Positions 33,732 through 41,709 of a DNA stretch of 64,000 nt are shown here, piece by piece. The notes beneath the pieces were generated by a model. It was given only the letters and a program-made list of their open reading frames with translations, had not been told where the DNA came from and made no database searches. The first letter of the stretch is position 1; every line of letters begins with the position of its first letter. The position numbers and the translations under genes are program-made. Source of the DNA: Ruania suaedae (GTDB taxonomy: Bacteria; Actinomycetota; Actinomycetes; Actinomycetales; Beutenbergiaceae); NCBI RefSeq assembly GCF_021049265.1, contig NZ_CP088018.1, positions 2,914,001 through 2,978,000 of the forward strand, written 5' to 3'.

Positions 33732-33822
33732 CGCGACACGACCGGCCCGCCGTGAGACGGTGGTGAGAGCGCACTCAGACGCGGCATCCACCGCCGCGCC
33801 CCGCGACGAGCCGGGAGGACTC

Positions 33823-34413
33823 ATGACTGCGATCACACGACGCACCACCGCCGCACTGGTGGCCGCCGGCGCGGCCCTGGCGCTCTCCGCCTGCGTGGGT
33901 CACGGCCCAGGCAACGACGGCGATGAAGACCTGGCCCCCGGTGGTGAGCCGCGGGTCACCGAGACCGGAGAGGGCGGTGCGGGTCAGGACCAGGCTGACA
34001 TGGTCACCCTGGAGGAGGGCTGGATGGCCGCCACCCTGGAGACGACCAGCGCGGCCTATGGGACGTTGTCGAACGGGTCCGACGAGCCGGTGACGATCAC
34101 CGCGGCCACGAGCTCGGTCGCCTCGGAAGTGCAACTGCACGAGATGGCGCCCGAGGGCGAGGACGGCATGCAGGTGGCCGAGGACGGATTCACGCTCCCT
34201 GCCGGCGGGGAGGTCGTGCTCGAGCCCGGCGCAGAGCACCTGATGATGCTCGGTCTGATCCAGCCGCTAGAGCCGGGCGCCGAAGCCACGATCGAGCTCA
34301 CCACGGCGGACGGCAGAACGACCTCGGTCACGGTCGTCGCCCAGGACGTCCCCGCCAACCAGGGCGGTCGGGCCGACGGCGACGACGACGACACCCAAGC
34401 GGGCGAGGACTGA
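33823..34413 (+). CDS. PCu(A)C family copper chaperone lipoprotein
   Basis: A 196-residue exported protein with lipobox LSAC (Cys24). The copper-binding core is recognisable: VQLHEMAPEGEDGMQVAED, then FTLPAGGEVVLEPGAEHLMMLGL, giving the His/Met ligands of the H-x2-M...M...H-x-M pattern. The family delivers Cu(I) to the CuA site of cytochrome c oxidase. Long acidic linkers flank the core. ATG at 33823 with GGGAGGACTC upstream; the larger open frame is not coding before that. Confidence 0.9.
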   Translation: MTAITRRTTAALVAAGAALALSACVGHGPGNDGDEDLAPGGEPRVTETGEGGAGQDQADMVTLEEGWMAATLETTSAAYGTLSNGSDEPVTITAATSSVASEVQLHEMAPEGEDGMQVAEDGFTLPAGGEVVLEPGAEHLMMLGLIQPLEPGAEATIELTTADGRTTSVTVVAQDVPANQGGRADGDDDDTQAGED

Positions 34414-34464
34414 GCGGCTACGAGCCGACTGGACCGATCAGCCCGAGTTCACCCACGCAACGCC

Positions 34465-34470
34465 TACGCT
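34465..34470 (+). promoter_or_regulatory. -10 box of mutY, leaderless
   Basis: TACGCT, then seven bases, then ATG at 34478. Confidence 0.55.
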
Positions 34471-34477
34471 GTGGGCG

Positions 34478-35383
34478 ATGACTGCCGCCCCGGATCCGAC
34501 CGTTCTGCGCAGTGCCGTCCTGGGCTGGTACGAGGAGAATGCCCGCGACCTGCCGTGGCGCAGTCCCGCAGCGACACCATGGGCAGTGCTGGTCAGCGAG
34601 ATCATGCTGCAGCAGACTCCCGTGGCGCGCGTGGAGCCCGCCTGGCGGGCCTGGCTGCACCGCTGGCCCACCCCGGCTGACCTCGCGCGGGCCACCCCGG
34701 CCGAGGTGCTCCGCGCCTGGGACCGGCTCGGATATCCGCGCCGGGCACTGCGGCTGCGGGAGGCGGCGCGCGCCCTCGTCGCCGAGCACGGCGGCGCTGT
34801 GCCCTCCGATGAGGAGTCGCTGCGCGGGCTGCCCGGCATCGGTGCCTACACCGCAGCAGCGGTCAGCGCCTTCGCCTACCGGCAGCGCGCGGTCGTACTC
34901 GACACCAACGTCCGCCGGGTCCTCGGCCGTGTGGTCGACGGGATCGCCCTTCCGCCGCCCTCACAGCGACGCACCGAGTCCGTGACAGCACAGTCCCTGC
35001 TCCCGGAGGATCCGGAGACCTCCGCGCGCTGGAACGTGGCGGTGATGGAGCTCGGCGCCCTGGTGTGCACGGCGCGCGCGCCGCGCTGCGAGCAGTGCCC
35101 GGTGGCCTCCGCCTGCCGCTGGCGGGCCGCCGGCATGCCCGAGGATGCGTTCGCGGCGACCCGGCGACGGCAGGCCTGGCACGGCACCGACCGGCAGGCT
35201 CGCGGCACGGTGCTGGCCGCCCTGCGCGAGCAGGAGGTGCTGCGCCCGGACCAGGTGAACGACCTGTGGCCCGACCGCGCGCAGTTGAACCGGGTGCTCA
35301 GCGGGCTGCGCCACGACTCGCTGATCGCGGCCGAGACCGACCTCGACGGCGTCGTGACGGGCTACCGGCTGCCACAGGCGTGA
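34478..35383 (+). CDS. mutY: A/G-specific adenine glycosylase (MutY)
   Basis: A 301-residue base-excision repair enzyme removing adenine opposite 8-oxoguanine. Catalytic Glu41 in VSEIMLQQTPVARV, helix-hairpin-helix LPGIGAYTAAAVSAFAY (118-134), catalytic Asp142 in VVLDTNVRRVLG, and a [4Fe-4S] site C197-x6-C204-x2-C207-x5-C213. The C-terminal Nudix-like domain is reduced to a short winged segment, as in many actinobacterial MutY proteins. Start fixed by the leaderless promoter. Confidence 0.95.
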   Translation: MTAAPDPTVLRSAVLGWYEENARDLPWRSPAATPWAVLVSEIMLQQTPVARVEPAWRAWLHRWPTPADLARATPAEVLRAWDRLGYPRRALRLREAARALVAEHGGAVPSDEESLRGLPGIGAYTAAAVSAFAYRQRAVVLDTNVRRVLGRVVDGIALPPPSQRRTESVTAQSLLPEDPETSARWNVAVMELGALVCTARAPRCEQCPVASACRWRAAGMPEDAFAATRRRQAWHGTDRQARGTVLAALREQEVLRPDQVNDLWPDRAQLNRVLSGLRHDSLIAAETDLDGVVTGYRLPQA

Positions 35384-35390
35384 CGGGCCT

Positions 35391-35396
35391 TAGGCT
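35391..35396 (+). promoter_or_regulatory. -10 box of the 35403 gene, leaderless
   Basis: TAGGCT starts 8 bases after the mutY stop codon and is followed by six bases and ATG. Confidence 0.6.
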
Positions 35397-35402
35397 TCCG
35401 GC

Positions 35403-35921
35403 ATGTCCTCCGATCCCGGCACGCTGCCCCCCGATGTCGCCATCGCACGGGCCCTGCGGGCCCACACCCGCACGCTGGTGGCGATGTGCGCCCTGGTGCT
35501 GGTGCTCACGCTGATCGGTGCGGGCGCCCTGAGCATGGCCGGTGGCGGCGCCGACGACCCACGCGTCCAGGCGGGTCTCACCCTGCTCGGCTCCGGTCAG
35601 CTGGTCGCGCTCCTCGCGGCAGCGGTCGCGGGCGCGGGCTGGCTCACCGTGGTCAGATCGGTGGGCGCGCCCGGGAGCGACGTGAGCGTGCGCGCGGTGG
35701 CCGCAGGCGTCCCGCGCGCGCAGGTCGAGGCGACCGGCCGCCGTCTGGCATGGGCGATGCGGTCTGCGGTTGCCGTCGCGGTGCTCGGAGTGTGCGCCTG
35801 GGCGGTCTTCGCCGTCGACGCCGTGGTCGGCGCGGCCGTCGGCGCCGTCCTGGTCGTGCAGGTGGCGCTCGTCATCGCGTTGGTGCGCCACCACCTGCTC
35901 CTGCACCCGCGCCGTCCTTGA
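35403..35921 (+). CDS. Hypothetical four-helix membrane protein
   Basis: A 172-residue protein with hydrophobic helices at about residues 25-45, 56-80, 116-136 and 138-160. A basic loop in the middle (GVPRAQVEATGRRLAWAMRS) suggests a cytoplasmic face. No family is recognised. Start fixed by TAGGCT six bases upstream. It lies 17 bases past mutY but has its own promoter. Confidence 0.75.
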   Translation: MSSDPGTLPPDVAIARALRAHTRTLVAMCALVLVLTLIGAGALSMAGGGADDPRVQAGLTLLGSGQLVALLAAAVAGAGWLTVVRSVGAPGSDVSVRAVAAGVPRAQVEATGRRLAWAMRSAVAVAVLGVCAWAVFAVDAVVGAAVGAVLVVQVALVIALVRHHLLLHPRRP

Positions 35922-35969
35922 GAGTCAGTCCTGAGAGCTGACCCTGAGAGTCGGCCCTGGGATCAGGCG
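35918..35969. repeat. Four imperfect 13-bp tandem repeats
   Basis: Units CTTGAGAGTCAGT, CCTGAGAGCTGAC, CCTGAGAGTCGGC and CCTGGGATCAGGC follow each other without gaps. They span the stop codons of two convergent genes (35403 gene and the ketopantoate reductase gene). Confidence 0.6.
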
Positions 35970-36967
35970 CCGGCAGCGGCGCGGACCTGGTCCACGCTGA
36001 AGGCTCCCGGACCGAAGCCCTCCCGGGCTGCCCGCCCCGCGAGCTCGACGAGCGCGGCATTGACCGGGGTCGCCACCGCGTGCGCACGGCCGAGCGCAAC
36101 GATCTCGCCGTTCAGGTAGTCCACCTCGATCGATCCGGTTCCCCGTTGCAGCGACTGCCAGCTGGAGCCGCCCCCGCGCTGATGGCCGGGGATCTCGCCG
36201 AGCCGTGAGCGCGGCTGGGTCTTCTCCTCCTCCGGCGTGGCGAAGCCGATCCCGGCGGCGGCCAGCGCCTGCTCGCCCTCGCTCCGCGCCTGCGCGGCCA
36301 GGTCTCGCGCGTCCTCGCCCTGGAGCGAGCCGACCAGAGCCTCGACGGCGTTCGCCAGGTTGCCGAGCAGCTTGGCGTACTTCCAGCGCATGACGTCCTC
36401 GCGCACCGGCGCGAGGAACCCGCTCGCCTGCAGATCGGCGGACACCTGGTGGTCCGTCTCATCGGCGCCCTCGGGCCACCGCCCCAGATGCAGGACGCCG
36501 CGGTAGGGCTCACCCTCGGCGGCCACGACACCCGGCTGCAGGTGGGTGGCCGGCAGCCACACGCACACACCGTGCACGCGGGTGAAGACGCGCGCGGCGG
36601 CGGGCTCGTTCGCCACGCCGTTCTGGGCACACAGCAGCGGCAACCGTTCGGCGGCCGTTCCGCCCGTGACGAGCGGGACCTGCGCCCATGCGTCCACGGC
36701 GGCGCTGGTGTCCTGCCCCTTGACGGCCAGGACCAGGACGTCGTCCTCCCGCAACCCGTCCTCGGCGGCGACCAGCTCCTGCGGGCCGGTCACCACGGGC
36801 GGGCGGACGGTGCTGGTGCCCTCCGGCGTGAGCAGCGTCAGTCCGTCGGAGGCCATCACCCGGGCGTGCTCCCCGCGCGCGACGAGCACCACCTCGTGCC
36901 CGTCCGCGCACAACTGTCCGCCGATCGTGCCGCCGACGGCACCTGCCCCGATCACCACATAGCGCAT
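35963..36967 (-). CDS. panE: 2-Dehydropantoate 2-reductase family protein
   Basis: A 334-residue NADPH-dependent ketopantoate reductase-like protein. Rossmann motif RYVVIGAGAVGGTIGGQL at the N-terminus, DDVLVLAVKGQDT, LCAQNGVANE and the C-terminal domain with WKYAKLLGNLANAVEAL (catalytic lysine region) and IEVDYLNGEIVALGRAHAV. The ApbA/PanE family also contains enzymes for other 2-oxo acids, so pantothenate synthesis is probable rather than certain. Confidence 0.82.
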   Translation of the reverse strand: MRYVVIGAGAVGGTIGGQLCADGHEVVLVARGEHARVMASDGLTLLTPEGTSTVRPPVVTGPQELVAAEDGLREDDVLVLAVKGQDTSAAVDAWAQVPLVTGGTAAERLPLLCAQNGVANEPAAARVFTRVHGVCVWLPATHLQPGVVAAEGEPYRGVLHLGRWPEGADETDHQVSADLQASGFLAPVREDVMRWKYAKLLGNLANAVEALVGSLQGEDARDLAAQARSEGEQALAAAGIGFATPEEEKTQPRSRLGEIPGHQRGGGSSWQSLQRGTGSIEVDYLNGEIVALGRAHAVATPVNAALVELAGRAAREGFGPGAFSVDQVRAAAGA

Positions 36968-37004
36968 GCCGCCAGCATCCCACCGCTGCCGCCCGCGGGG
37001 TACC

Positions 37005-37280
37005 TCAACCGGCGGTGAGTGCCCAGAGCACGATCAGCACGATGACGACGACGAGCACGGCCCACCACGAGCCCCCGCCTGCCGCGGGACGCCGACGGTC
37101 ACGGCTGGAGTATCCGCCCGTGGACCACGTGCGACGACGCGAGCTCGACCGCGAGACCCGCCCGAAGGAGGAGGACGACCCGCGCGAGCGGCGCGCCGAC
37201 CCGAAGGATCGGCCACTGGAACGCCGGCCGAAGGAGCCGCCACCCGAGCGGCGTCCGATGCTGCCCATTCGTTTGCCCAT
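37005..37280 (-). CDS. Hypothetical Ser/Arg/Gly-rich protein with one membrane helix
   Basis: A 91-residue protein: residues 1-67 are low complexity (SFGRRSSGRSFGSARRSRGS and similar) and residues 70-88 form a hydrophobic helix (SWWAVLVVVIVLIVLWALT). Such tail-anchored basic proteins are common and unclassified in actinobacteria. The ATG at 37280 is supported by a minus-strand TAGGTT box 6 bases upstream. Confidence 0.6.
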   Translation of the reverse strand: MGKRMGSIGRRSGGGSFGRRSSGRSFGSARRSRGSSSSFGRVSRSSSRRRTWSTGGYSSRDRRRPAAGGGSWWAVLVVVIVLIVLWALTAG

Positions 37281-37286
37281 GCGCTG

Positions 37287-37292
37287 AACCTA
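37287..37292 (-). promoter_or_regulatory. -10 box of the 37005-37280 gene, leaderless
   Basis: Minus-strand TAGGTT, then CAGCGC, then ATG at 37280. Confidence 0.5.
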
Positions 37293-37354
37293 GCCCTGGG
37301 TGGGCGCGCCGGACACCCGTGCGGGCGGACGCGGGAGGGGAGAACTCCCCTGCC

Positions 37355-37864
37355 TCAGACCAGCCGGCGCAGCATCCGCGTGTTGCCGAGCGTGTTCGGC
37401 TTCACCCGCGCGAGGTCGAGGAACTCGGCGATCCCGTCGTCGCGGGAGAGCAGCATCTCCTGATAGACCTGCTGATCGACGACATCGCCGTCGATCTCGG
37501 CGAAACCGTGCCTGGCGAAGAAGTCCACCTCGAAGGTCAGGCAGAAGACCCGCGCGAGGCCGAATTCACGGGCACGCTCGAGCAGCGCCTCGACCAGGGC
37601 GTGGCCCACCCCGTGGCCGCGCACGTCCGGCCGCACGGCCAGGGTGCGTACCTCCCCCAGGTCCTCCCACATCACGTGCAGTGCCCCGCATCCGACGACG
37701 GCGTCCGCTCTGGTCGCCACGAGGAACTCCTGGACCGACTCGTAGTAGCCGACCATGTCCTTGGCGAGCAGGATCCGCTCGTCGGCGTAGGGCTCCACCA
37801 GTGCGCGGATCGCGCTGACATCGGCCGGCCGGGCCGGCCGGATCTCGATCGATGTGTCGGTCAT
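37355..37864 (-). CDS. argA: Amino-acid N-acetyltransferase of the ArgA (Rv2747) type
   Basis: A 169-residue GNAT enzyme closely following the short actinobacterial glutamate N-acetyltransferase. Visible are IRPARPADVSAIRALVEPYA, VVGCGALHVMWEDLGEVRTL, the acetyl-CoA loop VRPDVRGHGVGHALVEALL, and the ending AEFLDLARVKPNTLGNTRML. It would make N-acetylglutamate for arginine synthesis. ATG at 37864 (MTDTSIEIRP); no other arg gene is in the window. Confidence 0.88.
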   Translation of the reverse strand: MTDTSIEIRPARPADVSAIRALVEPYADERILLAKDMVGYYESVQEFLVATRADAVVGCGALHVMWEDLGEVRTLAVRPDVRGHGVGHALVEALLERAREFGLARVFCLTFEVDFFARHGFAEIDGDVVDQQVYQEMLLSRDDGIAEFLDLARVKPNTLGNTRMLRRLV

Positions 37865-37907
37865 GGGTCCATCATCTCCCGTTCGCGGCTCTGCCCTCGC
37901 CCCGGCG

Positions 37908-38870
37908 CTAGGACCTGCCTGGGCCACGCAGCCGGTCCAACAACGCCCGCGCGGTCGTCTCGTCGATGATCAGGTCGGTGGCCACCCGGGCGCGCAGCGC
38001 ACCCAGGAGGGCGGGCACCTTGGCCTCCCCGACCGCCACGCACACCCGGCGGCCGAGGTGGCGAAGGTCTCCCGGCGAGGGTCCGGTGGCACGGGCGTTG
38101 ATCGCCACGTCACGGTAGCTGCCGTCCTCGCGGAGGAACACGGTGCACACGTCGCCCACCACCCGGTCCGTCTTGAGCTGGGCCATGTCGGCCTCTTCCA
38201 GGTAGCCGGCGTTGTACACGTGCGAGGGCACGTCGGACTCGACGGCTCCCACCCCGAACAGCGCGATGTCGACGCGGCGCTGCACGTCCAGCACCCGTCG
38301 CACGCTGCGCTCGCGCCACATCGCGGCCTTGGTCTCGGCGAAGTCGAAGAAGGCGGGCACCGGGAACAGGTAGGGCGTGGCGTCGAAGGCGGCGGCGAAG
38401 CCGGCGATCAGGTCACCGGCGTAGGTGACGCCGCCGGCCAGGGTGCTCGCCGCACCGTTGAGCTGGACCACCGCACTGCCGCGCACCGGCGTCGGGGTCA
38501 GGTGCCGGGCGATCGCCGTGACGGTCGTCCCCCAGGCGACGCCGAGGACCATCTGCGGCGTGGCCCAGTCCGCGAGCAGCCGCGCGGCGACCATCGCCAC
38601 CTGCTCCAGCCGGTGCACCTCGCTGGCGTGCTCACGCACGGGGACCACGTGCGTCTTGATCCCGAAGGTCGCCGAGAGCCGATGGCCGAGGTTCATCCCA
38701 CTGCCGCTGGGCTGGCGCACGGAGATCCGGACCACGCCCTCCTCCCGGGCGGCCTTGATCAACCGGGACACGGTCGAGCGCGAGACCCCGAGGGTCTTGG
38801 CGATGACCTCCATGGTCTGATCCTGCAGGTAGTACATCGTCGCTGCCCGGTAGGCGTCGTCCTCACGCAC
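37908..38870 (-). CDS. SorC/DeoR-type sugar-binding transcriptional regulator (probable glycerol regulon repressor)
   Basis: A 320-residue regulator with an N-terminal sigma-like helix-turn-helix (AATMYYLQDQTMEVIAKTLGVSRSTVSRLIKAAREEGVV) and a SorC effector domain (VLGVAWGTTVTAIARHL, FPVPAFFDF, DIALFGVGAVESD, INARATGPSPGDL). GTG at 38870 preceded by GGAGGGTGAGA; the frame is open 35 more codons over the operator region. Divergent from glpF-glpK, with nested palindromes between, so glycerol or glycerol-3-phosphate response is inferred. Confidence 0.88.
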   Translation of the reverse strand: MREDDAYRAATMYYLQDQTMEVIAKTLGVSRSTVSRLIKAAREEGVVRISVRQPSGSGMNLGHRLSATFGIKTHVVPVREHASEVHRLEQVAMVAARLLADWATPQMVLGVAWGTTVTAIARHLTPTPVRGSAVVQLNGAASTLAGGVTYAGDLIAGFAAAFDATPYLFPVPAFFDFAETKAAMWRERSVRRVLDVQRRVDIALFGVGAVESDVPSHVYNAGYLEEADMAQLKTDRVVGDVCTVFLREDGSYRDVAINARATGPSPGDLRHLGRRVCVAVGEAKVPALLGALRARVATDLIIDETTARALLDRLRGPGRS

Positions 38871-38891
38871 TCTCACCCTCCGCCGTCCGTG

Positions 38892-38941
38892 GTGCACATC
38901 TGTGCACGATGGTTGCGCACTCGTGCGCGGACGGCAACCAT
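38892..38941. promoter_or_regulatory. Cluster of nested inverted repeats between the SorC-type regulator and glpF
   Basis: Three symmetric elements: GTGCAC-ATCT-GTGCAC at 38892-38907, GCGCAC-TC-GTGCGC at 38915-38928, and an outer pair ATGGTTGC (38909-38916)/GCAACCAT (38934-38941). They begin 22 bases upstream of the regulator start and are the best operator candidates. Confidence 0.5.
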
Positions 38942-39007
38942 GGCGGCGAGAGGGGGCGTCGCCAACGGCGCACACCCCTCCCTCACGACTCGAAGGGGAG
39001 AGGACAC

Positions 39008-39085
39008 GTGCCCATCAGGCTCCGACGACGGAACCGAACGAGCAGTTGTCACGCCCCGAGCCGTGAGCGCGGCTCTGGGGGCTGA
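39008..39085 (+). CDS. Possible 25-residue leader ORF upstream of glpF
   Basis: GTG at 39008 stands 7 bases after AAGGGGAG, a strong ribosome site, and opens a frame of 25 residues (starting VPIRLRRRNRTSSCH) that stops 41 bases before the glpF start. Its last codons lie in a hairpin (CCCCGAGCC at 39054-39062 with GGCTCTGGGG at 39071-39080). It may be a regulatory leader or simply a decayed start. Confidence 0.3.
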   Translation: MPIRLRRRNRTSSCHAPSRERGSGG

Positions 39086-39126
39086 TCCCGCCGCGTCCAC
39101 CTCCTGAAGAGAAAGTGAGACAGGTC

Positions 39127-39870
39127 GTGAACTTTTCCGCGATCTTCGTCCCGGAGCTGTTCGGCACCATGATGCTGACGCTGCTGGGCTGCGGTGTCGT
39201 AGCGAACGCGTCACTGCCGGGCACCAAGGGCAACGGCGGCGGGTTCCTGATGGTCAACTTCGGCTGGGGCCTGGCCGTCTTCGCCGGTGTCTTCGTCGCC
39301 ATCTCCAGTGGTGCCCACATCAACCCGGCCGTGACGATCGGGCTCATCGCCAACGGTGCCGAGGAGTTCGCCGATGGGGTCCCGGTCTCGGCGGCCAACA
39401 CCCTCATCTACATCCTCGCGCAGATGGTCGGTGCCCTCCTCGGTGCCGTCTTCTGCTGGCTGGCCTACAAGACCCACTTCGATGCCGACTCCGACGGCGC
39501 CACCAAGCTCGGCGTCTTCTCCACCGGCCCAGCGATCCGCTCCTATGGCTGGAACGTGGTGACCGAGGTGATCGGCACGTTCGTACTCGTGTTCGTGGTG
39601 ATCTCGTTCGGCTTCGCCGGCGAGCCGGCCACCGCGATCGGCTCCCCGCTCGCCGTCGGACTGCTCGTGGTCGGCATCGGCGCCAGCCTCGGCGGGCCCA
39701 CCGGCTACGCCATCAACCCCGCCCGTGACCTCGGGCCCCGTATCGCCCACGCGCTGCTGCCGATCAAGGGCAAGGGCTCCAGCGACTGGAGCTATGCCTG
39801 GGTGCCGGTGGTCGGCCCCCTCATCGGCGGCATCATCGGCGGTCTCGCCGCCGCGGCGATCTTCGTCTGA
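39127..39870 (+). CDS. glpF: Glycerol facilitator (GlpF), aquaglyceroporin family
   Basis: A 247-residue MIP channel with both half-helix NPA boxes (SSGAHINPAVTIG near residue 65 and GYAINPARDLGPR near 195) and six membrane helices. The Asp after the second NPA (NPARD) marks the glycerol-conducting branch. A GTG at 39127 is preferred (AGACAGG upstream, MNFSAIFVPELFG is the normal N-terminus); a GTG at 39115 would add four residues. Followed by glpK after 80 bases. Confidence 0.94.
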   Translation: MNFSAIFVPELFGTMMLTLLGCGVVANASLPGTKGNGGGFLMVNFGWGLAVFAGVFVAISSGAHINPAVTIGLIANGAEEFADGVPVSAANTLIYILAQMVGALLGAVFCWLAYKTHFDADSDGATKLGVFSTGPAIRSYGWNVVTEVIGTFVLVFVVISFGFAGEPATAIGSPLAVGLLVVGIGASLGGPTGYAINPARDLGPRIAHALLPIKGKGSSDWSYAWVPVVGPLIGGIIGGLAAAAIFV

Positions 39871-39950
39871 CCCCCAGGTGTGGCGGGTGAGACCGCCGCA
39901 CCGTCTCGCACGGTCCGCTGCTGCGGACACACCACCACCGAAGGAGAATC

Positions 39951-41465
39951 ATGGCGGACTACGTCCTCGCCATCGACCAGGGCACCACGAGCACCCGGGC
40001 GATCGTCTTCAACCACGCGGGTGAGATCGTCGACAGCGGTCAGCTCGAGCACGAGCAGATCTTCCCGAAGGCGGGCTGGGTCGAGCACGACCCGATGGAG
40101 ATCTGGCGCAACACCCGCGAGGTCGTGGGCCTGGCGCTCACCCGTGCGAACATCACCTCCACCGACCTCGCCGCCGTCGGTATCACCAACCAGCGCGAGA
40201 CCGCGGTGGTCTGGGACAAGAACACCGGCGAGCCGGTCTACAACGCGATCGTCTGGCAGGACACCCGCACCCAGAAGATCGCCGACGAGCTCGCCGGTGA
40301 CGAGGGCGCCGAACGGTACAAGTCGATCTGCGGTCTCCCGCTCGCCACCTACTTCTCCGGGCCGAAGGTCAAGTGGATCCTCGACAACGTCGAGGGGGCC
40401 CGGGCCAAGGCCGAGGCGGGCGATCTGCTCTTCGGCAACACCGACACCTGGTTGCTGTGGAACATGACTGGGGGCACCGACGGCGGCAAGCACATCACCG
40501 ACGTCACCAACGCCTCCCGCACCATGCTCATGGATCTGACCACCCTCGACTGGCACGAAGGCATCGCCTCGGACATGGGCATCCCGCTGTCGATGCTGCC
40601 CGAGATCAAGTCCTCCTCGGAGATCTACGGCGAGGGCAGGCCCAAGGGGATGATCCCCGGGATCCCGATCGCCGGGATCCTTGGCGACCAGCAGGCGGCC
40701 ACGTTCGGGCAGGCGTGCTTCGAGATCGGCCAGGCCAAGAACACCTACGGCACCGGCAACTTCATGCTGATCAACACCGGGGAGGAGATCGTCCCCTCGG
40801 AGAACGGCCTGCTGACCACGGTCGCCTACAAGCTGGGCGAGGCCAAGCCGATCTACGCGCTCGAGGGGTCGATCGCCGTCACCGGCTCGCTCATCCAGTG
40901 GCTGCGGGACAACCTGGGCATGATCTCCTCCGCCCCGCAGGTGGAGGACCTGGCCAAGACGGTCGAGGACAACGGTGGCGCGTACTTCGTCCCCGCGTTC
41001 TCCGGCCTGTTCGCCCCGTACTGGCGCGGCGACGCCCGCGGGGTGCTGGTGGGCCTGACCCGGTTCGTCAACAAGGGCCACATCGCGCGCGCCGCTCTGG
41101 AAGCGACCGCCTTCCAGACCCGCGAGGTGCTCGATGCCATGAACGCCGACTCCGGTGTCGATCTCACCGAGCTCAAGGTCGACGGCGGCATGATCGCCAA
41201 CGAGACCCTGATGCAGTTCCAGGCCGACATCCTCGGCGTGCCGGTGGTCCGCCCGAAGGTGGCCGAGACGACGGCGCTCGGTGCCGCGTACGCGGCGGGG
41301 ATCGCCGTCGGGTTCTGGTCCGGTGAGCAGGACGTCATCGACAACTGGGCCGAGGACAAGCGCTGGGAGCCGGCGATGGACGCCGACGAGCGCGAGCGCC
41401 AGTACCGGTTGTGGAAGAAGGCTGTGACCAAGTCCTTCGACTGGGTCGACGACGACAGCGAGTGA
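39951..41465 (+). CDS. glpK: Glycerol kinase (GlpK)
   Basis: A 504-residue FGGY kinase phosphorylating glycerol. N-terminal [19 protein letters not shown], substrate region [33 protein letters not shown] and the C-terminal ATP-binding [23 protein letters not shown] at 39951 with a GAAGGAGAATC ribosome site. Full length. A strong terminator follows. Confidence 0.97.
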   Translation: MADYVLAIDQGTTSTRAIVFNHAGEIVDSGQLEHEQIFPKAGWVEHDPMEIWRNTREVVGLALTRANITSTDLAAVGITNQRETAVVWDKNTGEPVYNAIVWQDTRTQKIADELAGDEGAERYKSICGLPLATYFSGPKVKWILDNVEGARAKAEAGDLLFGNTDTWLLWNMTGGTDGGKHITDVTNASRTMLMDLTTLDWHEGIASDMGIPLSMLPEIKSSSEIYGEGRPKGMIPGIPIAGILGDQQAATFGQACFEIGQAKNTYGTGNFMLINTGEEIVPSENGLLTTVAYKLGEAKPIYALEGSIAVTGSLIQWLRDNLGMISSAPQVEDLAKTVEDNGGAYFVPAFSGLFAPYWRGDARGVLVGLTRFVNKGHIARAALEATAFQTREVLDAMNADSGVDLTELKVDGGMIANETLMQFQADILGVPVVRPKVAETTALGAAYAAGIAVGFWSGEQDVIDNWAEDKRWEPAMDADERERQYRLWKKAVTKSFDWVDDDSE

Positions 41466-41479
41466 GCTTCGCCCCTGCC

Positions 41480-41516
41480 ACGGCGGCCCGTCCCCGACTC
41501 GGGGGCGGGCCGCCGT
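41480..41516 (+). terminator. glpK terminator hairpin
   Basis: ACGGCGGCCCG at 41480-41490 pairs perfectly with CGGGCCGCCGT at 41506-41516, and the inner TCCCC/GGGGG extends the stem. It starts 15 bases past the stop codon. Confidence 0.75.
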
Positions 41517-41539
41517 CATGTGCGGTGGGCAGGCCCGGT

Positions 41540-41608
41540 GACCGGATCGACACGGCTGCGTCGGTCTGCGGCACGATGGCCCGGCAGACCGACGCAGTCG
41601 TGTCGATC
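41540..41608. repeat. Intergenic repeat copy 2 with a 25-bp hairpin
   Basis: Arms at 41545-41569 and 41584-41608 are complementary at 24 of 25 positions, the exception being a G-T pair that becomes a G-U wobble in RNA. The left arm plus flank (41540-41573) is the sequence also found at 15458-15491. It lies between glpK and the next LacI gene. Confidence 0.7.
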
Positions 41609-41663
41609 CCGTCAGGAGCTTCGTCGCAGAGCCGGGAGGTGGCCGCAGCAACCGGTTTCTCCC

Positions 41664-41669
41664 TAGGAT
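41664..41669 (+). promoter_or_regulatory. -10 box of the LacI-AEC unit
   Basis: TAGGAT overlaps the in-frame ATG at 41668, which argues that this ATG is not the start and that the message begins near 41676, about 34 bases before GTG 41710. Confidence 0.45.
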
Positions 41670-41709
41670 GGGCTCGCACAGCACTCCGACCACCCCGGGC
41701 AGGACATCC

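Noticed and set aside
41668-41709. ATG 41668 as the LacI start
   Set aside because: The codon overlaps the probable -10 box TAGGAT and has no ribosome site; GTG 41710 has AGGACATCC and begins next to the headpiece.
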